Origin: Pseudomonas baetica
Lineage (GTDB): Bacteria > Pseudomonadota > Gammaproteobacteria > Pseudomonadales > Pseudomonadaceae
Assembly (NCBI RefSeq): GCF_019733355.1
Contig: NZ_JAIHLQ010000002.1
Coordinates: 248,001 to 312,000 of the forward strand
Length of the DNA stretch: 64,000 nt
Reading direction: 5' to 3'
In this document: positions 11,221-19,669 of the stretch, piece after piece
Position numbering within the stretch: position 1 is the first letter of the stretch
Layout: each line of letters opens with the position of its first letter
Made by a program: the position numbers and the translations under genes
The notes under the pieces: generated by a model
Database searches by the model: none
What the model was told of the DNA's origin: nothing
Seen by the model: only the letters and a program-made list of their open reading frames with translations

Positions 11221-12173
11221 GTGTCCCGTGCGCTGCGCACAGTCGTGGGGCCGGCCATACGTGGAGCGGGTTTGGTTTGCATCAACGCATCAATAGCCTT
11301 GCGATAATCCTGCCCGCCCAACGCCATGCTGTTGTTGTGCGTCGCTCCAGGCACCAACAGCAAGCGTTTGGGTTGCTCCGCCGCGTTGAACAGTTGTTCG
11401 CTGAAACGTGGCGGGACGAAGGCGTCGGCCAAACCATGCACCACCAGCAGCGGCATATGAATCTCGGCGATCTTGTCGATGGAATCGAACTTCTGCGACA
11501 GCAGCCAGCGCACCGGCAGCGAGGTGTTGGCCACCGCCGCGGCGACATCCGCCAGTGAGGTGAACGTGGACTCGATCACCAGTCCGCGCACGGGCAGTGG
11601 CGTGTGATCACGGGCGGCGTCCTGTCCGAGTTCGGCTGCCAGATCGATTGCCACGGCACCGCCGAGGGAGTGACCGTAGATCAGGCGTTTGTTCGGATCC
11701 GGTTGCAACAGCTTGAAACGCTCCCACGCCACTCGGGCGTCCTCATAAACACTGCTTTCTGACGGCAGATCACCCTTGCTCTTGCCAAACCCACGGTAAT
11801 CGATGGCCAGCACCGAATAGCCCGCTGCGCGCAGTTGCTCGATGCGGAACAACTGCCCGGTGAGGTTCCAGCGCACGCCGTGCAGATAGAGGATGGCCGG
11901 GGCATTCTTGCGTTCTGCAGGCCACCACCAGGCATGAATGTTTTGCCCGGCCTTGAAACGTTTGGGTTGCAGATCGAGTTCCTGCACGCTGCCGGGCAAG
12001 CCGTGATACCAACCCGCCGTGCCCGGTTCGATGCGAAACAGCAGTTTGCGCTCGGTATGTTCCAGCACGGCACAACTCGCCGGCACGCCGATAATCAACG
12101 CGGCCATGCAGGCGAATGCCAAGCGGCGACGTCGCAGACGCGTCATGAAGGAAAGGAACATTAAACGGTTCAC
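11217..12173 (-). CDS. Alpha/beta hydrolase with N-terminal membrane anchor
   Basis: This 318-residue serine hydrolase has the nucleophile elbow GHSLGG (Ser169), an acid residue in VVHGLADAF (Asp250) and a histidine in GATHNN (His279), plus an oxyanion segment LYLHGVRWN. An N-terminal hydrophobic stretch (LAFACMAALIIGVPASC) follows RLRRRR and would anchor or export it; the cysteine after PAS is only a weak lipobox. It resembles the YfhR/BEM46-type peptidase-like hydrolases. It overlaps the ABC exporter stop by four bases, tail to tail. Confidence 0.82.
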   Translation of the reverse strand: MNRLMFLSFMTRLRRRRLAFACMAALIIGVPASCAVLEHTERKLLFRIEPGTAGWYHGLPGSVQELDLQPKRFKAGQNIHAWWWPAERKNAPAILYLHGVRWNLTGQLFRIEQLRAAGYSVLAIDYRGFGKSKGDLPSESSVYEDARVAWERFKLLQPDPNKRLIYGHSLGGAVAIDLAAELGQDAARDHTPLPVRGLVIESTFTSLADVAAAVANTSLPVRWLLSQKFDSIDKIAEIHMPLLVVHGLADAFVPPRFSEQLFNAAEQPKRLLLVPGATHNNSMALGGQDYRKAIDALMQTKPAPRMAGPTTVRSARDT

Positions 12174-12273
12174 CAGTGCGCAGACAAAGAACGCTTTTTA
12201 CCAGATGTCTCGGTCTGCGCACGATATTTTCGACCATCGCCCGTGTGCAACGATTACAAAATGCTGCGACGGC

Positions 12274-13272
12274 TCAGTCCACGCGCAGCACGATTTTGCC
12301 GATGTGGTCGCCGGCTTCCATGTGGGCATGGGCTTTGGCCGCTTCGGTCAGTGAATAGACTTTATCGATCATCGGCAGGCAGCGCCCCTCGGCCAGCACC
12401 GACCATACGTGTTCGCGCAGTTGATCGGCGATCGCGGCTTTCTCGGCAGCGGTGCGTGCGCGCAGCAGAGAACCCGTTACAACGGCGCGTTTGCCGAGGA
12501 TTGCCAGCAGATCAATGTCATTGGCCCGGGCGCCGCCAAGGAAGCCGAGCATCACTACCCGTCCATCCATCGCTAGGGTGCTGATGTTTGCGTTGAGGTA
12601 GGAGGCGCCCATGATGTCGAGAACGATATTCACACCTTGACCAGCGGTTTTCTCGGCGATGACGTCAGCGAAATTCTCTTCGCGATAGTTGATTGCCTGA
12701 CCGCCCAGCTTACGGATCACTGCGCATTTCTCGGCGCTACCGGCCGTGGCAAATGCCTCAATGCCGAACTCACGACACAGCATCAGCGCGGTGGTGCCGA
12801 TGCCGCTGGTGCCACCGTGAATCAGCGCACGTTGCCCGCTGCTGGCACCACCTAGGCCGAACAGGTTAGCCCACACGGTAAAAAAGGTTTCCGGGATCGC
12901 GGCGGCCTGCACCCAATCAATCCCGGCGGGGATTGGCAGGGTCTGGCCGGCCGGTACTGCGCAATATTCGGCATAACCGCCGCCATTGGTCAGCGCGCAA
13001 ACGCTGTCGCCAAGCTCAAACTGGCTCACACCGGCCCCGAGCGCGACCACTTCGCCGGCCACTTCCAGACCGGGGATCGGGTTCATCCCGGGCTTCATCG
13101 GGTATTTGCCGGCGCGTTGCAAGGCGTCTGGCCGGTTGATGCCGGCGGCGTGAACGCGGATCAGCACTTCACCCTCAGCGGCGACCGGCAACGGTACGCG
13201 TTTGGCTTGCAGAACATCAGGGGCGCCGGGTTCAGTGATTTCAATTCGAGTCATTTCGTTGGGTAAGGACAT
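12274..13272 (-). CDS. NAD(P)H:quinone oxidoreductase (zinc-free MDR, PIG3-like)
   Basis: This 332-residue medium-chain dehydrogenase/reductase without zinc ligands has the N-terminal GroES-like domain (RVHAAGINRPDALQRAGKY near residue 50) and the nucleotide-binding motif IHGGTSGIGTTAL near 150. The enzyme class reduces quinones or enals with NADPH. The ATG at 13272 follows AGGAATCGAC. Its position directly after the MFS exporter gene on the same strand, 61 bases away, suggests a shared transcript and perhaps a role in detoxification. Confidence 0.88.
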   Translation of the reverse strand: MSLPNEMTRIEITEPGAPDVLQAKRVPLPVAAEGEVLIRVHAAGINRPDALQRAGKYPMKPGMNPIPGLEVAGEVVALGAGVSQFELGDSVCALTNGGGYAEYCAVPAGQTLPIPAGIDWVQAAAIPETFFTVWANLFGLGGASSGQRALIHGGTSGIGTTALMLCREFGIEAFATAGSAEKCAVIRKLGGQAINYREENFADVIAEKTAGQGVNIVLDIMGASYLNANISTLAMDGRVVMLGFLGGARANDIDLLAILGKRAVVTGSLLRARTAAEKAAIADQLREHVWSVLAEGRCLPMIDKVYSLTEAAKAHAHMEAGDHIGKIVLRVD

Positions 13273-13333
13273 GTCGATTCCTGTTGCTAGAGGGTCTGTA
13301 GATGGGAGCGCGGCCTGCAGGCAATGATTCCCT

Positions 13334-14524
13334 TCAATTTTCACAGACGTGCGGTTCAGACGCAGAGGGTAGCCATTTCAGGGCATGCTCCAACAAAACC
13401 GCCACCGTGATCGCGCCGGCGGCGATCATGAACAGCCAGGCGTGATGGCCCCCCGTGGCATTGAACAACGCCGAATAGGCAAACCCGGCCAGCGCCTGAA
13501 ACGTGGCAAACGATACGGTGGCGCGGCTCCAGGCGATTTGCTGGCGATGATGATCCGGCACCAGTTCATGCACACGGGCCAAGGCCAGTGGCACGATACC
13601 GGGCGGGAATGAACCGATAATCACCGCCAGCACGGCCAGGGCCATGAAGGCGTGGGAAAACGCCAGCAGCCCCAGCGCAATCACCTGCACCATCAATACC
13701 AGCCGGATGCCTATCCGCGCGCCAAGTCGATCAGCGAGAAAACCATAACTCACCGGCCCGACAATCGCGCCCAGGCCATACATGACCCACACCCGTGCAC
13801 CCATATGCGCCCCGGCACCGAGCCCGCGAGCCACGTAATCCACCAGGAACACCATGGCCGGCACCAAACCTGCGGCCATGAACGCATATTGGCCGAACAG
13901 CAAATAGACGGCGGGAGGTGTTTGCTCAACCGGCACAACCTCGTGAGTCGCAATCGCATGCGGTAAATCGGCGGGCCAGCCAAACCAGCTCAGTGCGGTC
14001 AGCAACAACGACAAACCGCCCAGTCCCAACCAGGTGGCCTGCAGGCCCAGGCCCAGCAGCGGCGGCACGATTGTCCCAGAGCCGGCAATCCCCAGGCCGA
14101 TACCGAGAAAGATTGCACCACTGGCCAGCCCTTTACGGGACGCCGGCACATGGGGCAGGACGGTTGCCGCCACCAACACCATGATCGCGCCACCGGTAAT
14201 CCCTGACAGCAAACGCCAGCCAAAGAACCAGCTCACCGACAACGGAAACGCACAGGCAAAAAACGCGGCGGTGACCAGCAGCATCATCAGTCGCAGGGCG
14301 TTTTTATTGCCAAGTTGCCTAGCTATCGGCCGACCGAGCAGGGCGCCGATCAGGTAACCGACCAGATTGGCCGCGCCGAGATAGACCACGTCGTTGGCAG
14401 AAAACCACTGCGCCTGAATCAGCGAGGGAATCAGCGGTGTGTAGGCGAAGCGCGCCAGGCCGATGCTGACCAGGCTGGCGCAGAGTCCGGCGAAGATCGG
14501 TAACGCTGAGGATGATGTACGCAT
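13334..14524 (-). CDS. YbfB/YjiJ-family MFS transporter
   Basis: This 396-residue inner-membrane protein of the major facilitator superfamily has about twelve spans. The start FAGLCASLVSIGLARFAYTP is characteristic of the YbfB/YjiJ group, and GRPIARQLGNKNALR is the loop 2-3 signature. The substrate is unknown. The ATG at 14524 is the first good start after a divergent LysR promoter, with CAGGAT upstream. The LysR product is its likely regulator. Confidence 0.85.
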   Translation of the reverse strand: MRTSSSALPIFAGLCASLVSIGLARFAYTPLIPSLIQAQWFSANDVVYLGAANLVGYLIGALLGRPIARQLGNKNALRLMMLLVTAAFFACAFPLSVSWFFGWRLLSGITGGAIMVLVAATVLPHVPASRKGLASGAIFLGIGLGIAGSGTIVPPLLGLGLQATWLGLGGLSLLLTALSWFGWPADLPHAIATHEVVPVEQTPPAVYLLFGQYAFMAAGLVPAMVFLVDYVARGLGAGAHMGARVWVMYGLGAIVGPVSYGFLADRLGARIGIRLVLMVQVIALGLLAFSHAFMALAVLAVIIGSFPPGIVPLALARVHELVPDHHRQQIAWSRATVSFATFQALAGFAYSALFNATGGHHAWLFMIAAGAITVAVLLEHALKWLPSASEPHVCEN

Positions 14525-14603
14525 GGGAGCGATCCTGAGAGGTATATGGCGCTCAGGATATCGGCTATTGTTGCTGCGCTGGTGCAGCGAGTTGGCATCG
14601 TAT

Positions 14604-14621
14604 TGATGCATATTTGCATCA
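14604..14621. promoter_or_regulatory. Palindrome in the MFS/LysR divergent promoter
   Basis: TGATGCA-TATT-TGCATCA is a perfect inverted repeat 12 bases before the LysR start. Its position fits an autoregulatory operator, although it does not match the exact T-N11-A spacing of many LysR boxes. Confidence 0.45.
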
Positions 14622-14633
14622 TCAGGAGGCAAG

Positions 14634-15509
14634 ATGAATTGGGACGATGCGCGGGTATTTCTCGCGGTATGCAGGGAGTCGACGTTACGCGGCGCGGCGC
14701 GGGTACTGGGCGTGGATCAGGCGACTGTCGGAAGACGGGTCACGGCGTTGGAAAAGTCGCTGAGTGCGACGTTGTTTTTGCGCACGTCCGACGGTTACGC
14801 GTTGACAGCGGTCGGCGAAGCGGCGCTTAAAAGCGTCGAAAAAATGGAGCACTCGGCGCTGGAGCTGGAGCGGCAGATTCAGGGCCTGGACGATCGCCTG
14901 ACCGGCAACGTGCGCGTCAGCACCACCGATTCGCTGGCCATCGATTTCCTGATCCCGGCCATCGCCCGACTGCACGTTCTGCACCCGGACGTGCGCGTGC
15001 AACTGGATGCTTCCACGCAGATCCTCAGCCTGGCCAAGCGCGAGGCGGATATCGCCGTGCGCAACACCCGTCCCGACAATCCAGACCTGATCGCTCGGCG
15101 GATTGCCCGCTGGCCGGTGGGATTGTTTGCGTCACAGGCGTATGTCGACGCCAAGGGCATCCCTCAGCAAGGTACGGCGTTTGAGGGGCATGACCTGGTG
15201 GTTTACGAACCCTATCTAAAGGGTAACAAGGACATGACACTGGTCTGCGAGCCGTTGCATCGCGGGCGAATCGTCGCCAGCCTGAGTTCCAGCTTGTTGG
15301 TGCGTCGCTCGATTGCGGCGAGCCTGGGTGTAGGAGAAATCCCTGTTTACATGGGCGAACGTGATGGCCTCGTCAACCTCTGGCCGGCGCGCAATCGCCC
15401 ACAACCCTATGAAGTGTGGCTGGTGACCCACGCAGACTTGCGCCATACAGCGCGGGTAAGGGCCGTGATCGAGCAGATTGTCGAAGCGTTTGCGCGGGAG
15501 AATGAGTGA
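14634..15509 (+). CDS. LysR-family transcriptional regulator
   Basis: This 291-residue regulator has a winged helix-turn-helix at residues about 3-60 (FLAVCRESTLRGAARVLGVD, QATVGRRVTALEK) followed by the periplasmic-binding-like effector domain. It is closest in style to the CrgA/AaeR-like group that begins with MNWDDARVFLAV. AGGAGGCAAG is a strong ribosome site before the ATG. It is divergent from the MFS exporter gene, 109 bases away, and probably controls it. Confidence 0.88.
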   Translation: MNWDDARVFLAVCRESTLRGAARVLGVDQATVGRRVTALEKSLSATLFLRTSDGYALTAVGEAALKSVEKMEHSALELERQIQGLDDRLTGNVRVSTTDSLAIDFLIPAIARLHVLHPDVRVQLDASTQILSLAKREADIAVRNTRPDNPDLIARRIARWPVGLFASQAYVDAKGIPQQGTAFEGHDLVVYEPYLKGNKDMTLVCEPLHRGRIVASLSSSLLVRRSIAASLGVGEIPVYMGERDGLVNLWPARNRPQPYEVWLVTHADLRHTARVRAVIEQIVEAFARENE

Positions 15510-15691
15510 GCGCTGAGTGGCTTTGGAGAAGCTACGTAGCCTGACGAAACAGCCTACACCCAGAGCAGAATCCGCTGGCTTGTGGACGTTGGGGAGGGGC
15601 TCTATGGTTGTTGCAGTTCGCGGTGATACAACACTCGCTTTTTGAGAGATGAGCCAGGAAAGGTATCGGTAACCCAAGGAAGGGGATCGGA

Positions 15692-16168
15692 TTGAAAGCC
15701 AGGGAATTTGAGCACTATCAACGTATCAACACATCGAACACAGGTCCCGACACTCAAGCCATGAACGCTATCAGCCGTGAAGAATTCAACGCCAGGATCG
15801 AGACCATTGAGGCAAGGATGGATGCTCGGGTCCAATCTGTGTCGGCGAAAATCGAGGGATTTCTGGAGGTTCAGACCGAGCGAGACAAGGCTCTGCTCGA
15901 ACGCTACAACGCCATTGCTGCAAATGTGCAGCAGATCGCTCTTGAGTCAAAAGAGGCGGTCCGACAGGCCTCTACGATCAAGGCAAATTATTGGGCTTCA
16001 ACCGCGGTGTATTTTCTTGGCATCGTCGGCATAGTCGTTGCGACTTATTACGCCAATCAGGCCAATGTCTTTGTAGCGATTCAAACGACTCTATCGGAGG
16101 TTCAAGCAGGCAAGGTTACCCCTCCACCTAACCCCGCGATGTTGCCATTACCGATCACGCCACCCTAA
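15692..16168 (+). CDS. Small coiled-coil membrane protein of unknown function
   Basis: This 158-residue protein has a predicted coiled coil (residues about 30-95, rich in Glu, Lys and Ala: EEFNARIETIEARMDARV), one membrane span (VYFLGIVGIVVATYYA) and a proline-rich C-terminus ending in PITPP. TTG at 15692 is preferred because AAGGAAGGGG lies just upstream; ATG 15761 would remove 23 residues and has a poor ribosome site. I do not recognise a function. The gene is followed by a strong terminator. Confidence 0.6.
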   Translation: MKAREFEHYQRINTSNTGPDTQAMNAISREEFNARIETIEARMDARVQSVSAKIEGFLEVQTERDKALLERYNAIAANVQQIALESKEAVRQASTIKANYWASTAVYFLGIVGIVVATYYANQANVFVAIQTTLSEVQAGKVTPPPNPAMLPLPITPP

Positions 16169-16170
16169 AA

Positions 16171-16197
16171 AACGGCCTTCAAAAGAAGGCCGTTTTT
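16171..16197. terminator. Bidirectional Rho-independent terminator
   Basis: AACGGCCTTC and GAAGGCCGTT form a ten-base perfect stem around AAAA. The hairpin has A-rich and T-rich flanks, so it can serve the coiled-coil gene and the convergent pirin gene. Confidence 0.9.
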
Positions 16198-16216
16198 GTG
16201 GGCGTTAAACACTCGT

Positions 16217-16939
16217 TTATGGCATCTGCGGCAACTCCTGCGGCCGCAAGTCAAACACCAGCACTTCGGCATCCACGCCATTGCTCAAGGTCAGCACCTG
16301 CTCCTCGCGAACCCGCACGCCGTCACCTTCCTGCAACCGCTGGCCGTTCAGTTCAACGCTGCCACGCGCCACATGCACATAGGCGTAACGGTTGGCCGGC
16401 AATTCCAGCGTGGCGCTCTCTTTGCCATCGAACAGCCCGGCGAAGACTCGCGCATCCTGGCGCACGGTCAGCGAACCATCACGGCCATCCGGCGAGATGA
16501 TCAGTTGCAGGCGACCGCGTTTTTTCTGCGCACTGAAATGCTCCTGTTGATAGCGCGGTTTGGCCCCGCCGACGTCCGGCACGATCCAGATTTGCAGGAA
16601 GTGCACAGGCTTGGTCGCCGAGTGGTTGAACTCGCTGTGCGCCACGCCACTGCCGGCGCTCATTAGCTGCACATCGCCGGGGCGAATCACTGAGCCTGTG
16701 CCCAGGGTGTCTTTATGTTCCAGCGCGCCTTCGAGCACGTAGGAAAAGATCTCCATGTCGCGATGTGGGTGCTGGCCGAAGCCTTTGCCGGCGGCAACAC
16801 GGTCATCGTTGATCACCAGCAGATCGGAAAAACCCTGTTCACGCGGGTTGCGATAGCTGGCGAAAGAAAAGGTGTGGAACGACTTCAACCAGCCATGATT
16901 AGCGAGGCCACGATCGGAGGCTTTACGAAGAGTCAGCAT
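16217..16939 (-). CDS. Pirin-family protein (YhaK/YhhW-like bicupin)
   Basis: This 240-residue cupin has all four metal ligands of pirins: His57 and His59 (GQHPHRDME), His101 and Glu103 (AHSEFNHS). Bacterial pirins such as YhhW can show quercetinase activity, and others modulate enzymes; the role here is not decided. AAGGAGATTTCATC precedes the ATG. It is divergent from the GlxA-type regulator gene. Confidence 0.9.
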   Translation of the reverse strand: MLTLRKASDRGLANHGWLKSFHTFSFASYRNPREQGFSDLLVINDDRVAAGKGFGQHPHRDMEIFSYVLEGALEHKDTLGTGSVIRPGDVQLMSAGSGVAHSEFNHSATKPVHFLQIWIVPDVGGAKPRYQQEHFSAQKKRGRLQLIISPDGRDGSLTVRQDARVFAGLFDGKESATLELPANRYAYVHVARGSVELNGQRLQEGDGVRVREEQVLTLSNGVDAEVLVFDLRPQELPQMP

Positions 16940-17158
16940 GATGAAATCTCCTTGCGGGACGTGAATTCGTCCGAGTGAGGAGAAGGTTACTGTTTACTTT
17001 GCGATGCAATAAGTAGATGAAAATTGAAATACTGTCCCTCTCAGGTTGACAGTTTTGCGGTTCAGTTCACGCATTCTTTTTTAACGACTTCGTTGCACTT
17101 GGCCATAATGCTCACTCTGCCTCATGCCTTTCATTTTTGCTCTCAGTGAAGTCTCCCC

Positions 17159-18109
17159 ATGAAAACCGTGGCAATGGTGTTGTTCCCCGACTTTCTTCTG
17201 CTCGACATGGCCGGGCCGCTGGAGGTGTTTTCGGTTGCCAACCGGTATTTGAAACCGCAACTGCATTATCAATTGACCACCCTTGGCACTGAACGCGGCC
17301 CTCTACGCGCATCCAACGGTGTGCAAGTGCTGGCCGACTGCTCTATCGAAGACGCACCGCAGCGCTATGACTTGTTGCTGGTGCCCGGTGGTCCCGGCGC
17401 TTACGACGAAAAGCCTCCCGCATTGCTCGCTTGGCTAAAAGAGGCCGTCCCGCGCGCCGAGCGCTACGGCTCGATCTGCACCGGCGCGTTCATTCTTGGG
17501 CATGCCGGATTGCTCGACGGTTATCGCGTCACCACGCACTGGAATTACACCGAACGCCTGATCAAGGCATTCCCGAAGGCGAGCGTCGCGACCGATCAGA
17601 TTTTCATTGAGGATCGCAACCTGATTTCCTCGGGGGGGGTCACTGCCGGCATCGACCTTGCGCTGGCGTTAGTCGCCCAGGATCACGGCAAGAAGCTGGC
17701 TCAGGATGTCGCCAAAGTGTTGCTGGTGGTGATGAAACGTCAGGGCGGGCAGGCGCAGTTCAGCCCATTGATGGCAGCAGTGGCGCCCCAGGAAACCCCG
17801 ATCACGCGGGTGCAGAATTACGTGCTGGAACACCTCGACGAAGCCTTTAGCGTCGAACGCATGGCCCATTTGGCGAATATGAGTACGCGGCACTTCGCGC
17901 GGATTTTCGCCCGTGACATCAATATGACTCCCATGGAATTCCTGCAGAGTGCGCGCATCGACTGCGCGCGCAACCTGTTGGAAACCAGTGATCTGCCATT
18001 GAAGACCGTGGCCTACAAGAGCGGTTTCGGCAGCGTGCGGCACATGCGCTTGTTGTTCGCTGAAAAGCTCGGTCTGACGCCTGTGCAGTACCGCGAACAG
18101 TTCAGCTAG
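17159..18109 (+). CDS. GlxA-type transcriptional regulator (DJ-1/PfpI + AraC)
   Basis: This 316-residue regulator combines an N-terminal DJ-1/PfpI-like domain (LLLVPGGPGAYD near residue 80; a cysteine elbow in GSICTGAFILGHAG) with a C-terminal AraC helix-turn-helix pair (SVERMAHLANMSTRHFARIF and TVAYKSGFGSVRHMRLLF). GlxA-type proteins in Pseudomonas control catabolism of small nitrogen compounds or respond to aldehydes, but the ligand here is unknown. It is divergent from pirin, 219 bases away, with no other obvious target. Confidence 0.88.
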   Translation: MKTVAMVLFPDFLLLDMAGPLEVFSVANRYLKPQLHYQLTTLGTERGPLRASNGVQVLADCSIEDAPQRYDLLLVPGGPGAYDEKPPALLAWLKEAVPRAERYGSICTGAFILGHAGLLDGYRVTTHWNYTERLIKAFPKASVATDQIFIEDRNLISSGGVTAGIDLALALVAQDHGKKLAQDVAKVLLVVMKRQGGQAQFSPLMAAVAPQETPITRVQNYVLEHLDEAFSVERMAHLANMSTRHFARIFARDINMTPMEFLQSARIDCARNLLETSDLPLKTVAYKSGFGSVRHMRLLFAEKLGLTPVQYREQFS

Positions 18110-18199
18110 AGCCATTGTGTCCGTCACGCGCACTCGTATGTCCGTGATGCGCCCTGTGTGGTGGTTGTACCGTCACCCGGGACTGCCAAGATAGCGGGT

Positions 18200-19669
18200 A
18201 TGAACAACCGCCACGATTTGAACCCGGCGTCGGTGCTGTATTTCGGCCCCTACGCGTTTCATTTGCGCCAACGGTTGATCCTGGAAGGGGATCGGCCACT
18301 GCGTATGGGCGGGCGTGCGCTGGACATTCTGCAGGTGCTGGTCGAGCGAGCGGGGCGCGTGGTCAGAAAGGAAGAGTTGATTGCGCGGGTCTGGCCGACG
18401 TCAGTGGTTGAGGAAATCAACCTTCGCGTTCACATCGCGGCACTGCGCAGAGCATTGGGTGAGGGTGAGAAGGGGCACCGCTACATCGTCAATGTGCCGC
18501 AATGCGGCTATCGCTTCGTAGCCCCGGTGCACGGTGACAGCACCGGGCAAGTGGTGTTCGAAGGTCTGCAAGCGCCCCTGCACAACTTGCCGGCGCGACT
18601 GACGCCGGTCACGGGTCGCGATTCATTGGTGGGTGCCATGGTGCGGCAATTGCCGCTGTGCCGGCTGATGACCGTGACCGGCCCGGCGGGCGTCGGCAAA
18701 ACCACCGTCGCGTTGCGCGCGGCAGAGTTGTTGCTGGAGCATTTTCGTGAAGGCGTGTGGCTGGTGGATCTGTCTGTGATCGACGAGCCCGCGTTGCTGT
18801 TCGATCATCTGCTGCAAACACTCGAAACCGATCTCGACACGCTATCTCGCCGCCACACCTTGCTGGTGCTGGATAACTGTGAGCACCTGCTAGACGCTTG
18901 CAAGGCGTTGGTTGAACGCTTATTGGACGCTGCGCCAAGGCTGTCGATTCTTGCGACCAGTCGTGAAGCCTTGCACGCCAGCCTGGAGACCGTGCAACAA
19001 CTGCCGCCGCTGGCCATTCCCAAATCCACGGCACTGAACAGTGTTGCAGAAGTCATGGGTTATTCGGCGGTGCAGTTGTTTGTCAGTCGTGCCCGCGCGC
19101 GGCAGCAGGGATTTACTTTGCGCGAACAGGATCTCAACGCTGTGCGTGACATCTGTCGGCGACTCGATGGTTTGCCGCTGGCGATTGAACTGGCAGCGGC
19201 ACACATCGATGCTTTGGCGATGGTCGGGTTGCAGGCCCAACTCGACAACTGTCTACAGATGCTCAGTCATGGTCGGCGGACCGCCGTGCCCCGTCATCAA
19301 ACCCTGACGGCCGCGCTGGACTGGAGTTATCAGCACCTGAGCAAGCAGGAACAACGGGTGTTGCACCGACTGTCGGTGTTCCAAACGGCTTTTGCCCTTG
19401 ATGCCGCGTTGAGTGTGATCAGTTGCGCACAAATGCCGCCCTCGATGCTGGCCTTGATGATTGAGCGGTTGGCGCAGAAATCGTGGCTGGTTGTGGTGCG
19501 GGGCACCGGTGGGCTGCGCTATCGCATGCTCAACACCACCCGGCGTTATGCTCGCGAACGACTGGAACGCAGTGGCGAGTCGAGTGATTTCGAACACCGC
19601 CATGCACGCAGCCTAAGCCGCAGCCGTTGGCCTTCAGACTCGCAGTTGACTGCTCAACTCGTCGAGTAG
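18200..19669 (+). CDS. Winged-helix/NTPase regulator, C-terminally truncated
   Basis: This 489-residue protein has an OmpR-type DNA-binding domain (residues about 10-105) and a STAND/NB-ARC-like ATPase domain with Walker A GPAGVGKTTVALRA and Walker B LLVLDNCEHLL. It aligns along its length with the first half of the convergent 935-residue paralogue. The match stops after FEHRHA near base 19605, where the paralogue continues RHAERCLALM. The last 18 or so residues (SLSRSRWPSDSQ...) have no counterpart. About 400 residues of helical-repeat sensor domain are missing, so it may be a remnant. Confidence 0.75.
   Translation: MNNRHDLNPASVLYFGPYAFHLRQRLILEGDRPLRMGGRALDILQVLVERAGRVVRKEELIARVWPTSVVEEINLRVHIAALRRALGEGEKGHRYIVNVPQCGYRFVAPVHGDSTGQVVFEGLQAPLHNLPARLTPVTGRDSLVGAMVRQLPLCRLMTVTGPAGVGKTTVALRAAELLLEHFREGVWLVDLSVIDEPALLFDHLLQTLETDLDTLSRRHTLLVLDNCEHLLDACKALVERLLDAAPRLSILATSREALHASLETVQQLPPLAIPKSTALNSVAEVMGYSAVQLFVSRARARQQGFTLREQDLNAVRDICRRLDGLPLAIELAAAHIDALAMVGLQAQLDNCLQMLSHGRRTAVPRHQTLTAALDWSYQHLSKQEQRVLHRLSVFQTAFALDAALSVISCAQMPPSMLALMIERLAQKSWLVVVRGTGGLRYRMLNTTRRYARERLERSGESSDFEHRHARSLSRSRWPSDSQLTAQLVE

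Noticed and set aside
14525-14633. Canonical T-N11-A LysR box
   Set aside because: The palindrome there has a different spacing; it is reported only as an inverted repeat.
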